Assembly: GCF_000426065.1 (NCBI RefSeq)
Contig: NZ_AUEQ01000007.1
Coordinates: 1-64,000, forward strand
DNA: 64,000 nucleotides
Source of the DNA: Mycobacterium sp. URHD0025
GTDB lineage: Bacteria; Actinomycetota; Actinomycetes; Mycobacteriales; Mycobacteriaceae
Direction: 5' to 3'
Position 1 is the first letter of the stretch. Each line of letters starts with the position of its first letter. This document shows, piece after piece, positions 8,440 to 16,009 of this stretch. The notes beneath the pieces are model-generated. The model saw only the letters and a program-made list of their open reading frames with translations. It was not told the origin of the DNA and ran no database searches. Both the position numbers and the translations under genes were made by a program.

Positions 8440-8978
8440 GGCAGGGGCGCGCCCGGCTGCCACAGATTCCACTGCGCGAGGTGCTTGCCCGACCGGGTGT
8501 CGGTGAGTACCACGTTGGTGACCAGTGCGCGGTAGACGTCCCAGTAGACGTCGCCGTTGACAGTGGATCCCGGGGGAGCGTTGCGCAGCGCCGCTTCGAG
8601 CCGGTTGGGCGCGTCGGTGTGCTTGGGTGCGTACGCGTCGGCGTACGGCGTCACGCCGTTGAAGGTGAACGCCAGCGCCATCGCATACGGATTGGGCGCC
8701 TGGATGGCGGTCACTGTGATCGGCACCCGCCACGGCCCGCCCTGGGCGCGCCACCGCGGCGAGCCGTTCCAGCCCCAGCCGGGCGGGACGTCGCTGGCGA
8801 GCACGTCGTGCACCGTGACGTCGGCGACGATCCCGTTGTCGGTCTGGACGCGCAGCGTCTCGCCGATGTTGCCGATCGGTGCGCCTTCGGCCGACGCCGC
8901 CGGCGGGGCCACGAGGGTGGCGACCGACACCACCATGGCCGTGAACATGAGTGCAAACCAGCGAGGCATGCCAGGCAT
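8436..8978 (-). CDS. Secreted mycobacterial protein of unknown function (Rv2668-like)
   Basis: The 180-aa protein has a Sec signal peptide: W-F-A-L-M-F-T-A-M-V-V-S-V-A-T-L-V-A near residues 7-24, with likely cleavage after A-S-A before E-G. The mature part is beta-rich, with N-I-G-E-T-L-R-V-Q and V-T-V-H-D-V-L early and paired tryptophans P-P-G-W-G-W-N-G. This looks like an extracellular immunoglobulin-like or DUF4352-type domain. I do not know its function. Its position before the acetyltransferase gene matches Rv2668 in M. tuberculosis. The start ATG at 8978 gives a full signal peptide; a second in-frame ATG (M4) is possible. Confidence 0.8.
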   Translation of the reverse strand: MPGMPRWFALMFTAMVVSVATLVAPPAASAEGAPIGNIGETLRVQTDNGIVADVTVHDVLASDVPPGWGWNGSPRWRAQGGPWRVPITVTAIQAPNPYAMALAFTFNGVTPYADAYAPKHTDAPNRLEAALRNAPPGSTVNGDVYWDVYRALVTNVVLTDTRSGKHLAQWNLWQPGAPLP

Positions 8979-9014
8979 GATCGCACAAAGTGAAACGTGT
9001 TACAGCCGGTTGGG

Positions 9015-9440
9015 TCAGGACACCCAGGGCCCGACGCCGCCCACCTTGTCGATCCGGATGCGGGTCAGCCAACCGGGCGGCGCGTCCTTCGGCGGGAACG
9101 GAACATCCGGGGCCGCCAGCGTCTGTGCCAGTTCCTTGAGCAGTTCCGGCGCGCCGCCTTCGACGATGCGGGCCGTGCCGGTGATCGCAAGATACGGGCG
9201 CATCACCTCGCCGACGCGGCCAGGATCGACGATCGTCACCGCGACGCGGGGATCGCGGCGGACGTTGCGAACCTTCTGGTGTTCGGACAGGTGGGCGATG
9301 ACGAGCTCGTCGCCGTCCGGGGTCGTTTGCAACGCCACCCAGACCAAGGAGACCTGTGGGCTGCCGTCGGGGTTGAGCGTGACGAGCGTGGCGTCGGCGC
9401 CCGCGCCGATCAGTTCCCGTGCGGCGTCATTGAGTTTCAC
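9015..9440 (-). CDS. PPOX-class F420/flavin-dependent enzyme
   Basis: The 141-aa protein is a split beta-barrel of the pyridoxamine-phosphate-oxidase-like superfamily (FDOR-B group, Rv1155-like). It opens with A-T-L-V-T-L-N-P-D-G-S-P-Q-V-S-L-V-W-V, the cofactor-binding strand pair. It then has H-L-S-E-H-Q-K-V-R-N-V-R-R-D-P-R-V-A, the conserved K-x-x-N-x-x-x-x-P segment. Members bind F420 or FMN and reduce or oxidise varied substrates; which applies here is not visible. It lies between clpC2 and the Rv2668-type gene, all on the same strand. I do not recall it at this place in M. tuberculosis, so it may be a local insertion. Confidence 0.82.
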   Translation of the reverse strand: MKLNDAARELIGAGADATLVTLNPDGSPQVSLVWVALQTTPDGDELVIAHLSEHQKVRNVRRDPRVAVTIVDPGRVGEVMRPYLAITGTARIVEGGAPELLKELAQTLAAPDVPFPPKDAPPGWLTRIRIDKVGGVGPWVS

Positions 9441-9468
9441 GCTGTGTTCTACGAGCGCGGGGCCGGTT

Positions 9469-10215
9469 TCATTCCCCGGAGCTGTCCTGGCCCTTTGCGG
9501 CGAACGGTGCCAGGGCGGCGGCCAGCTCGGTCTCGAATCGTGGCAGGTCGGCGCCGAGGCGGTGCAGCGGTCCGTCCTCGTCTTCGGCCTCGGCCAGGGC
9601 GAGCAGGATGTGTTCGGTGCCGATGTAGTTGTGGCCGAGCCGAAGTGCTTGGCGGAAGGTCAATTCCAGCGCCTTCTTGGCGCCTGCGTTGAACGGGATC
9701 AGTGCCGGGACCTCCGCGGCGGGCGGCGGGAGGGTGATGGCCTCCCGCGCTGATTCGGCGGTGATGCCCTGGTTTGCAAGGAGTTTGGCGGCAAGTCCGT
9801 CCGGTTCGGCGAACAGCGCCAGCAGCAGGTGCTCCGGGGTGATCTCGCCGTTTCCTGCTGCGTGTGCGGTGTTCTGGGAGACCACGACGACGTTGCGGGC
9901 GCGGGGGGTGAATCGGCCGAATCCGGCGTTGGGGTCGATTGTGGACGGGTTGAAATCGGGAACCTTTGGCACGAAGCGCTTTTGGGCTGCCTGCTTGGTA
10001 ACGCCCATGGCTTTGCCGATCTCGGTCCAGGAGGCGCCCGAGCGCCGGGCCTGGTCGACGAAGTGTCCGATGAGGTGGTCGGCGATCTCGCCGATGGCGT
10101 CCGCGGCGATGACGGCGTCGATCAACTGGTCAAGAGGTTCGGTGTGAGCCTTCTTGATCGCGCCGATGAGGTCGTCGAGGCGGACGGGGTTGGTGATGCT
10201 GACGGGTTGGCTCAT
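9469..10215 (-). CDS. clpC2: ClpC2: HTH plus Clp N-domain protein
   Basis: The 248-aa protein lacks any AAA+ module. Residues 1-85 carry a helix-turn-helix, A-S-W-T-E-I-G-K-A-M-G-V-T-K-Q-A-A-Q. Residues about 100-240 hold two Clp N repeats, F-T-P-R-A-R-N-V and E-H-L-L-L-A-L-F, then H-N-Y-I-G-T-E-H-I-L-L-A-L. The second half resembles the ClpC1 N-terminal domain, the target of cyclomarin-type antibiotics, and mycobacterial ClpC2 is reported to bind such compounds and protect the cell. The HTH suggests DNA binding. TAGAGT (10227-10222) lies 6 nt before the ATG and TTGACG (10250-10245) is 17 bp further up, so the mRNA is probably leaderless. Both elements sit inside palindromes. Confidence 0.92.
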   Translation of the reverse strand: MSQPVSITNPVRLDDLIGAIKKAHTEPLDQLIDAVIAADAIGEIADHLIGHFVDQARRSGASWTEIGKAMGVTKQAAQKRFVPKVPDFNPSTIDPNAGFGRFTPRARNVVVVSQNTAHAAGNGEITPEHLLLALFAEPDGLAAKLLANQGITAESAREAITLPPPAAEVPALIPFNAGAKKALELTFRQALRLGHNYIGTEHILLALAEAEDEDGPLHRLGADLPRFETELAAALAPFAAKGQDSSGE

Positions 10216-10216
10216 G

Positions 10217-10269
10217 CGTCAACTCTAGGTTGACGACGCGCCATCGTCAACCAAAAGTTGACGATGGCG
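10217..10269. promoter_or_regulatory. clpC2 promoter with two palindromic operators
   Basis: Two copies of cgtcaac-N5-gttgacg lie back to back. The first, 10217-10235, has spacer tctag. The second, 10239-10269, extends to perfect 13-bp arms (cgccatcgtcaac / gttgacgatggcg) around caaaa. Centres are 28 bp apart. On the minus strand the first covers the -10 hexamer and start point of clpC2 and the second covers the -35. A repressor at both would shut the promoter. ClpC2 has its own helix-turn-helix, so autorepression is the simplest reading. Confidence 0.8.
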
Positions 10270-10327
10270 GCAGACCGGTGGCGGAGCGCCGGGCACCCGC
10301 CCGCGTTGATCGGGCAAGATAGCGCCG

Positions 10328-11728
10328 GTGAATCTCGAAGAGCGCGTGATCAAGCTGTTGCGGCCCGTGCTGCGGCCGGTGATGCGCGTGCTGTCGTTGC
10401 GGACCATCGTCATCGTGGCCGCGCTCGGCGTCGTTGGTTTCACCATCATTCTGGGCACCTGGGTATGGATCGGTGTCACCAACGATCAGTACAGCCAGTT
10501 GGATCGGCGACTGGACTCGTTGAGCAGCCTGGGCGACGTCAGCACACTGCTCAACAACACACGGCAGGCAAGCGCCGGCATGATGCCCGACGACGGCGGC
10601 CTGGTCCGCACCGCCCACATCGGCGGTGTGAGTGTCTCGGTCCCCAGCGACATCGTGCTGCCCAAGCTGGAGAACGGTTACGCCAACACCACGATCGACG
10701 GAGTCGAGTACCGCGTACGGACGTTCACCGCGGGTCCGGCCTCGATCGCCCTTGGTGCGCCACTGGCCGAAACCCAACGCCACATCGACGAAATCCACCG
10801 GCGGGTCTTTTTTACGTGCGCGGGTGTGATCGGCGCGACCGTGGTGGTCGGCTGGGTGATCTCACTGGTGATGATCAACCCTTTCCGGCTGCTCGCACAG
10901 CAGGCCCGCGCCATCAACGCCCAGTCCAATCCCGACGAGGTACAGGTGCGTGGGGTGCGCGAGGCGGTCGAGATCGCCGAGGCCGTCGAGGGCATGCTGG
11001 CGCGCATCGGCAATGAGCAGGAGCGCACGAAGGCCGCGCTGGAGTCGGCCCGCGATTTCGCCGCGGTGGCCTCCCATGAGCTGCGCACCCCGTTGACCGC
11101 GATGCGCACCAACCTGGAAGTGCTGTCGACCCTGGACATGACCGCTGAGCAGCGCGACGAGGTGATCGGGGATGTGCTGCGCACGCAGAGCCGCATCGAG
11201 GGCACGCTGACCGCCCTGGAGCGGTTGGCTCAGGGCGAGTTGACCACGGTCGAGGATTTCGTGCCGATGGATGTCACCGAGCTGCTCGATCGGGCGGCAC
11301 ACGACGCGCTACGGACCTATCCGGGCCTGCGGGCCACCCTGATGCCTTCGCCGACGGTGCTGATGCTCGGTATGCCCGCGGGCCTGCGGCTGGTGATCGA
11401 CAATGCCATCGCCAACGCCGTCAAGCACGGTGGGGCGACCGAAATCCGGCTCAGCGCAGTCAGTTCGGCCGATGACGTGCAGATCGTCGTGGACGACAAC
11501 GGCTCCGGGGTGCCTGAGGCAGAGCGGGCCGAGGTTTTCGAGCGGTTCGCCCGCGGCTCTACCGCGTCGCGTTCAGGATCGGGGCTCGGCCTGGCTCTGG
11601 TGGCACAGCAGGCCGAATTGCACGGCGGCACAGCCGCTTTGCTGGAGAGCCCGTTGGGCGGTGCGCGCCTGTTGTTACGGCTGCCGCTGACGCGGGCCCG
11701 GGCTCGGGTGGAGGACGCGCCGTTCTGA
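10328..11728 (+). CDS. PrrB-like sensor histidine kinase, without partner regulator nearby
   Basis: The 466-aa kinase has two membrane helices (about residues 25-50 and 160-182) around a periplasmic domain of about 110 residues, a HAMP linker, and a HisKA/HATPase_c core. The phosphoacceptor is H250 in A-S-H-E-L-R-T-P-L-T. The N box is D-N-A-I-A-N-A-V-K-H-G-G, followed by D-D-N-G-S-G-V-P, F-E-R-F-A-R-G and G-S-G-L-G-L-A-L. The sequence closely follows M. tuberculosis PrrB as I remember it, including L-P-K-L and Y-R-V-R-T in the sensor. PrrB is normally encoded beside the regulator PrrA; no response regulator is present here. The GTG start at 10328 faces the clpC2 operators. Confidence 0.88.
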   Translation: MNLEERVIKLLRPVLRPVMRVLSLRTIVIVAALGVVGFTIILGTWVWIGVTNDQYSQLDRRLDSLSSLGDVSTLLNNTRQASAGMMPDDGGLVRTAHIGGVSVSVPSDIVLPKLENGYANTTIDGVEYRVRTFTAGPASIALGAPLAETQRHIDEIHRRVFFTCAGVIGATVVVGWVISLVMINPFRLLAQQARAINAQSNPDEVQVRGVREAVEIAEAVEGMLARIGNEQERTKAALESARDFAAVASHELRTPLTAMRTNLEVLSTLDMTAEQRDEVIGDVLRTQSRIEGTLTALERLAQGELTTVEDFVPMDVTELLDRAAHDALRTYPGLRATLMPSPTVLMLGMPAGLRLVIDNAIANAVKHGGATEIRLSAVSSADDVQIVVDDNGSGVPEAERAEVFERFARGSTASRSGSGLGLALVAQQAELHGGTAALLESPLGGARLLLRLPLTRARARVEDAPF

Positions 11729-12454
11729 GTCGGCGGCGAGGTAATCGGAGCCGCCGACGTACACAGTGTCGCCGGACGCCTTGGGGTCGAGCGCCGCGCC
11801 GGCGATCGCTCCGGCGAACTCCTCGACGGTCGGCAGCGATCCATGTAAGCGTCTCGCCTCGACCGCATCCGGATCGCGTCGGGCCAGAAGGCGCACGATG
11901 ATCGTCCCGTCGATCATGTCTCCGGAGACTACGACGAAGGACACGCCCGCGTCGGCGAATCTCGACTGCATCGCCCGCAGGGCGTCCTCGCCGGCCCGTT
12001 TGCTCTCGGCGATCGGCAGGTAGTCGTCGGGTACCGATTGCTGCCCGTGGAAATGGGCCTGGTGGCTGGTGACGAACACGATGCGGCCACCGGGCGAGAG
12101 CAGCGGGAGCGCGAGTTCGGTCAGGCGGACCTGGGCATCGCGGTTGATCCGCATCGGGTAGCCCGCGTCGGCACCGAGTTCGAGGCCACCGGAAGCGTTG
12201 AGTACCAATACATCCAGCCGGCCGAACGAGTCGGCGACGTGCCTCATCAGGTCGGCCGCTGCGGACGGATCGCTGATGTCGGCACCGGCGACCGATCCTT
12301 GCCCGCCGGCTTCCGTGATGGCGTCGACGATGGCGTTGGCCCGCTTGACTTTTTCGCGGTAGTTGACGATCACGTGCACGCCTGACGCGGCGAGTTGGCG
12401 GGCCACCTCGGCGCCGATCCCACGCGAAGCGCCGGTGACGAGTGCGACTGGCAT
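11675..12454 (-). CDS. SDR-family oxidoreductase with atypical active site
   Basis: The 259-aa protein has a Rossmann nucleotide site T-G-A-S-R-G-I-G at residue 7 and N-A-S-G-G near 86 (usually N-N-A-G). The classical Y-x-x-x-K is not present: the tyrosine in D-D-Y-L-P-I-A-E-S-K lies seven residues before the lysine. It may act as an atypical dehydrogenase or in a binding role. Substrate unknown. It shares a short divergent promoter region, with a perfect palindrome, with the HxlR-type regulator gene at 12501. Its end overlaps the convergent sensor kinase gene by 54 bp. Confidence 0.85.
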   Translation of the reverse strand: MPVALVTGASRGIGAEVARQLAASGVHVIVNYREKVKRANAIVDAITEAGGQGSVAGADISDPSAAADLMRHVADSFGRLDVLVLNASGGLELGADAGYPMRINRDAQVRLTELALPLLSPGGRIVFVTSHQAHFHGQQSVPDDYLPIAESKRAGEDALRAMQSRFADAGVSFVVVSGDMIDGTIIVRLLARRDPDAVEARRLHGSLPTVEEFAGAIAGAALDPKASGDTVYVGGSDYLAADSERRVLHPSPGPRQRQP

Positions 12455-12476
12455 GCCTTGCCTCCATGCTTCTGAT

Positions 12477-12500
12477 TTAGAACCAATATGATGGTTCTAA
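12477..12500. promoter_or_regulatory. Palindromic operator shared by SDR and HxlR genes
   Basis: ttagaacca-atatga-tggttctaa is a perfect 9-bp inverted repeat with a 6-bp spacer in the 46-bp gap between the divergent genes. It ends at the base before the HxlR ATG. The -10 hexamer TATGAT (12487-12492) lies in its centre, 8 nt from that ATG, so the regulator gene should be leaderless and self-repressed. HxlR proteins typically bind such a site in front of the oxidoreductase they control. Confidence 0.78.
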
Positions 12501-12845
12501 ATGAGAAGCGCAAGTGGACCTGAGTTTGTGCGCCGTGGTGAGGACCCGGCAAATGCGCCCATGCTCGCGATCATGGAACTGCTGGGCCAGCGCTGGGTCT
12601 TGCGGGTGATCTGGGAACTCGAGCCTGGGGCCCTGGGCTTCCTGGAGCTGCGGCGACGCATGGGCAATTGCTCGTCGAGCATGTTGTCAGAGCGGCTGCA
12701 GCAACTTGTCGCCGCGGGGCTGGTAGTCAAGAACGACACCGGGGCATGGGAACTCACCGTCGCCGGCGCTGCGCTGGGTCAGGCACTGTCCGGATTGTGG
12801 GATTGGTCGGAATCCTGGAAAGCAGGGAACGCTCAGCAGTCCTGA
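12501..12845 (+). CDS. HxlR-family winged-helix regulator
   Basis: The 114-aa protein is a single HxlR winged helix-turn-helix. It has G-Q-R-W-V-L-R-V-I-W-E-L near residue 30, the recognition segment F-L-E-L-R-R-R-M-G-N-C-S-S-S-M-L-S-E-R-L, and a wing V-K-N-D-T-G-A-W-E-L-T. HxlR proteins often sense electrophiles, quinones or aldehydes through cysteine; C57 here lies in the recognition region. It is divergent from the SDR gene and probably controls it through the palindrome at 12477-12500. The start at 12501 is leaderless; M21 is a possible alternative. Its 3' end overlaps the convergent GntR gene by 13 bp. Confidence 0.88.
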   Translation: MRSASGPEFVRRGEDPANAPMLAIMELLGQRWVLRVIWELEPGALGFLELRRRMGNCSSSMLSERLQQLVAAGLVVKNDTGAWELTVAGAALGQALSGLWDWSESWKAGNAQQS

Positions 12846-13495
12846 ACCGGTAATTGGGCGAGCAGCTCGTCGAGGAAGCCCGCGGCTTCGTGTCCCGCGC
12901 GCTCCACATCGCCGGCGGCGATCGCGTCGACCAGCTGGTCATGCGGGAAGATGCCACCGGAAGTGGCGCTCGTGGTCGCGACGCTGGCGGTGATCGCCTC
13001 GAGTAGGCCCCGGTAGATCTCGATCAGCACGGGGTTGTGCGATGCGCGCACGACGGCCAGGTGAAATTCGGTGTCGGAGTGGGCGAACTGCGCGTGGTCG
13101 GTGATGTCGGTGTGCGCCAGCTGGGCACGTAGCTCGGCGACGTCTTCGTCGGTACGCGCGGTGGCGGCCAGGCGGGCGCCCTCCACTTCGAGGCAGCGCC
13201 GGACCTGCAGCACGTCGCGCAGTTCGGATCCGCAGAGCCGGCGCAGCGCTGCCGATACCTCGCTGGTGGCGCGGACGTAGGTGCCGTCGCCCTGGCGAAC
13301 TTCGAAGATGCCGTTGTGCGCCAGTGCCCGAATGGCTTCGCGCACCGTGTTGCGGCCGACGCCGAGCGCTGCGACCAGTTCGGGCTCGGTGGGTATCCGG
13401 CTGTCGACCGGCCATTCGCCGGAGGTGACCAGGGTGCGCAGCTGCTCGATGACCTGGTCGACCAGGCCGGCGCGTCGCGTTGTGGCGAGCGGCAC
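12833..13495 (-). CDS. GntR/FadR-family (FCD) transcriptional regulator
   Basis: The 220-aa protein has an N-terminal GntR winged helix with S-R-I-P-T-E-P-E-L-V-A-A-L-G-V-G-R-N-T-V-R-E-A (about residues 32-54). A C-terminal all-helical FCD domain carries D-x-x-F-H metal-site style residues (S-D-T-E-F-H-L near 141). Such regulators bind organic acids. It is divergent from the CynX/NimT-type transporter gene and is its likely regulator. The gap contains a modest inverted repeat, catcc-N7-ggatg (13509-13525), that could be the site. The ligand is not known. Confidence 0.88.
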   Translation of the reverse strand: MPLATTRRAGLVDQVIEQLRTLVTSGEWPVDSRIPTEPELVAALGVGRNTVREAIRALAHNGIFEVRQGDGTYVRATSEVSAALRRLCGSELRDVLQVRRCLEVEGARLAATARTDEDVAELRAQLAHTDITDHAQFAHSDTEFHLAVVRASHNPVLIEIYRGLLEAITASVATTSATSGGIFPHDQLVDAIAAGDVERAGHEAAGFLDELLAQLPVQDC

Positions 13496-13542
13496 TCAAC
13501 GATCCTTTCATCCAATCATGGGATGTATGGCACTATAGCCGG

Positions 13543-14796
13543 GTGAGTAGGACTCTGCGCGGCGAATCCCGGAACGGTTACGAGCACGATTTGGAGCTCG
13601 AGCTGGACGGTGCCGTAGAGGTCCGTCCCGGGACGATGGCAGCAGGCGGAGCCCTACTGATCGTCGCGGTGATCCTGACCGCACTGAACTTGCGCCCGGC
13701 GATCACCAGCATCGGACCCGTCCTCGGCGAGATGCGTGAATCGCTCGGCGCCTCGGCTGTCTGGGCCGGCGTGCTGACCACCCTCCCCGGGTTGTGTTTT
13801 GCCGCGGCCGGCCTGACGGCACCGTGGTTGGCCCGCCGAATCGGCTTGGGCCGGGCGATCTCCGTCGGCCTGGTCATCCTCAGTATCGGCCTGGTCGTGC
13901 GCGTGCTCGACGGTCCGTACGTGGTGATCGGTGGAACGCTCGTGGCCACCGGCGGGATCGCCCTGGTCAACGTGCTCATCCCGGTCGTGATCAAGGGGTC
14001 GTTCCCGGCGCAGATCGGCCTGATGACCGGCGTCTACACCGCTGCCCTGCAGGGTGGCGGGGCACTGGGATCCGCGGTCACCCCGCCCCTGGAGCCGCTG
14101 CTCGGCGGCTGGCGCGGGGCCCTGGGCTCCTGGGCTCTGGTGGCCCTACTCGCGCTGCTGTTCTGGGTGGTGGGCGCACGGGGCATCAGCCAGGCGCGCA
14201 CCGACGACGCGGCCTCGGGTGGGTCCGGGCGGTCGCTGCTGCGTAGCCCGCTGGCCTGGACGGTCACCTTGTTCTTCGGCTGCCAGTCGTTCCTCGCCTA
14301 TGTCGCCATGGGCTGGCTGCCCCAGGTGTTCATCGACAGCGGGGTCAGTAAGACCGATGCCGGGCTTCTGCTCGGACTGGTGTCGATCCTCGCGGTGCCG
14401 ATCAGCCTCATCGTGCCCCCACTGGCCGCCAAGCAGAAGAACCAGAGCGGCTGGATCGTCGGTCTCGGCGTGATCGGGATCGTCGGCACCGTCGGCCTGC
14501 TCGTGAATCCCGGTGCGGCGCCGCTGCTGTGGAGCTTCCTGATCGGTATCGGGATGAGCGTGTTCTCGCTGGCGCTCACCGTGATCGCGCTGCGCGCCCG
14601 CAACGCCGAGGACACCGCCCGGCTGTCCGGGATGGCGCAGGGCTTCGGCTATCTGTTGGCCGGTATCGGTCCGTTCTCGTTCGGGCTGCTGCACGACATG
14701 ACCGCGGGGTGGACCGTGCCGTTTGTCATGGTGCTCGTGGTCTACCTGGTGCAGATGGTGGCCGGCGCGCTCGCCGGCCGTAACCGCTACGTCTGA
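13543..14796 (+). CDS. MFS transporter, CynX/NimT family
   Basis: The 417-aa protein has about twelve membrane segments. After the first segment it has the family signature L-N-L-R-P-A-I-T-S-I-G-P-V-L, typical of the cyanate/2-nitroimidazole (CynX/NimT, YeaN) group of the major facilitator superfamily. These export or import small organic or inorganic anions; the substrate here is unknown. I chose GTG at 13543 since the upstream codons run into the GntR gene's start region; an upstream in-frame start would overlap that gene. It is divergent from the GntR-type regulator. Confidence 0.87.
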   Translation: MSRTLRGESRNGYEHDLELELDGAVEVRPGTMAAGGALLIVAVILTALNLRPAITSIGPVLGEMRESLGASAVWAGVLTTLPGLCFAAAGLTAPWLARRIGLGRAISVGLVILSIGLVVRVLDGPYVVIGGTLVATGGIALVNVLIPVVIKGSFPAQIGLMTGVYTAALQGGGALGSAVTPPLEPLLGGWRGALGSWALVALLALLFWVVGARGISQARTDDAASGGSGRSLLRSPLAWTVTLFFGCQSFLAYVAMGWLPQVFIDSGVSKTDAGLLLGLVSILAVPISLIVPPLAAKQKNQSGWIVGLGVIGIVGTVGLLVNPGAAPLLWSFLIGIGMSVFSLALTVIALRARNAEDTARLSGMAQGFGYLLAGIGPFSFGLLHDMTAGWTVPFVMVLVVYLVQMVAGALAGRNRYV

Positions 14797-14798
14797 GC

Positions 14799-14815
14799 CA
14801 CAAGCTTGGCTTGTG
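14799..14815. promoter_or_regulatory. Likely LysR-type operator before the TDT transporter
   Basis: cacaagc-ttg-gcttgtg is a perfect 7-bp inverted repeat lying 57 bp before the TDT transporter GTG. Almost the same sequence (cacaaac-cac-gcttgtg) sits just upstream of the LysR gene at 16977-16993. A half-site cacaa follows at 14820-14824. Confidence 0.65.
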
Positions 14816-14872
14816 ATGCCACAACGTCGTGACGCCTACCGGTGAGAGGCTCTGCCCACCACCATTGGTGAG

Positions 14873-16009
14873 GTGACCACCTACGCAGCCGCCTATACAG
14901 CGGAGAGGCCGTTCCACACCGCTCTGCTGGCCGAATTGGACAGCGCGGGGTCAGCCTTCCGGCACATCACGCCCAACTGGTTCGCCTCGGTGATGGGCAC
15001 CGGAATCGTCGCGACGGCCGCAGCCACGCTGCCGCTGCACATGCCGGGGTTGCACGAATTCGCCACCGCGGTATGGATTCTCGCCGCGTCTGTCCTGGCA
15101 GTGCTCACCGGGGCGTTCGCCACGCACTGGATCCGGTATCGCGATCAGGCGAAAGCCTATGCCGCGCACCACGTGATGGGGCAGTTCTACGGGGCGCCGG
15201 CCATGGCACTGCTGACCGTCGGGGCGGGGGCGCTGCTGCTCGGCCCCGCAGTCATCGGCCCCTCCGTGGCGCTGGCTGTCGACGTGGTGCTGTGGACGGC
15301 CGGTTCGGCACTGGGACTGGTTGTCGCCCTGTGGCTTCCGTTCGCGATGATCACCCGTGAGGACCACACCGATGTGGAGGCGGTGCCGGCCTGGATGATG
15401 CCGGTCGTGTCACCCATGGTGTCGGCCTCCACCGGCGCACTGCTGCTGTCACACCTCGGCCCGGGACAGGCGGGGATGACCTTGCTGGTGGTCTGCTATG
15501 CGATGTTCGGCCTGAGCCTGCTGGCCGGTCTGATCACCACGACCATGGTGTACTCGCGGCTCATGCACGGCGGTTTCAGCCAGGTGCAGGCGATTCCCAC
15601 CGTCTGGATCGTGCTCGGTGTCGTGGGCCAGTCGATCACGGCGGCCAACCTGCTGGCCGCCCATGCCGGTTCGGTGCTCACCGACGCCGCGACGCTTTCG
15701 GCGCTGCATGCCTTCGGCATCGTGTACGGCCTGGTGATAGGTGGCTTCGGGGCGTTCGTGTTCTGCCTCGCGACGGCGCTGACGGTGCACGGGGCGCGGC
15801 GTGGGCTGTCCTTCAGCCTGACCTGGTGGAGCTTCACCTTCCCGGTGGGCACCTGTGTGACGGGTGCGTCCGCGCTGGGCGCCGCCACCGGCGCGGTCGT
15901 GATCTCCTGGCTCGCTGTTGCGTTGTACGTGGTACTGCTCGGTGCCTGGGCGACGGTCGCCACCAACACGTTGCGCGGTGTGAAGTCGGGTCGGCTACTG
16001 CGCGGCTGA
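14873..16009 (+). CDS. TDT-family (TehA/Mae1/SLAC1-like) transporter
   Basis: The 378-aa protein has ten predicted membrane segments and the family pattern I-T-P-N-W-F-A-S-V-M-G-T-G-I-V near residue 34. The TDT family includes tellurite-resistance TehA, yeast malate permease Mae1, fungal sulfite exporters and plant anion channels. Sulfite, dicarboxylate and chloride are all plausible, and the sequence does not separate them. The GTG start follows ggtgag. A LysR-type gene converges with it and overlaps by 15 bp, and related palindromes in front of both genes suggest that it controls this transporter. Confidence 0.87.
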   Translation: MTTYAAAYTAERPFHTALLAELDSAGSAFRHITPNWFASVMGTGIVATAAATLPLHMPGLHEFATAVWILAASVLAVLTGAFATHWIRYRDQAKAYAAHHVMGQFYGAPAMALLTVGAGALLLGPAVIGPSVALAVDVVLWTAGSALGLVVALWLPFAMITREDHTDVEAVPAWMMPVVSPMVSASTGALLLSHLGPGQAGMTLLVVCYAMFGLSLLAGLITTTMVYSRLMHGGFSQVQAIPTVWIVLGVVGQSITAANLLAAHAGSVLTDAATLSALHAFGIVYGLVIGGFGAFVFCLATALTVHGARRGLSFSLTWWSFTFPVGTCVTGASALGAATGAVVISWLAVALYVVLLGAWATVATNTLRGVKSGRLLRG

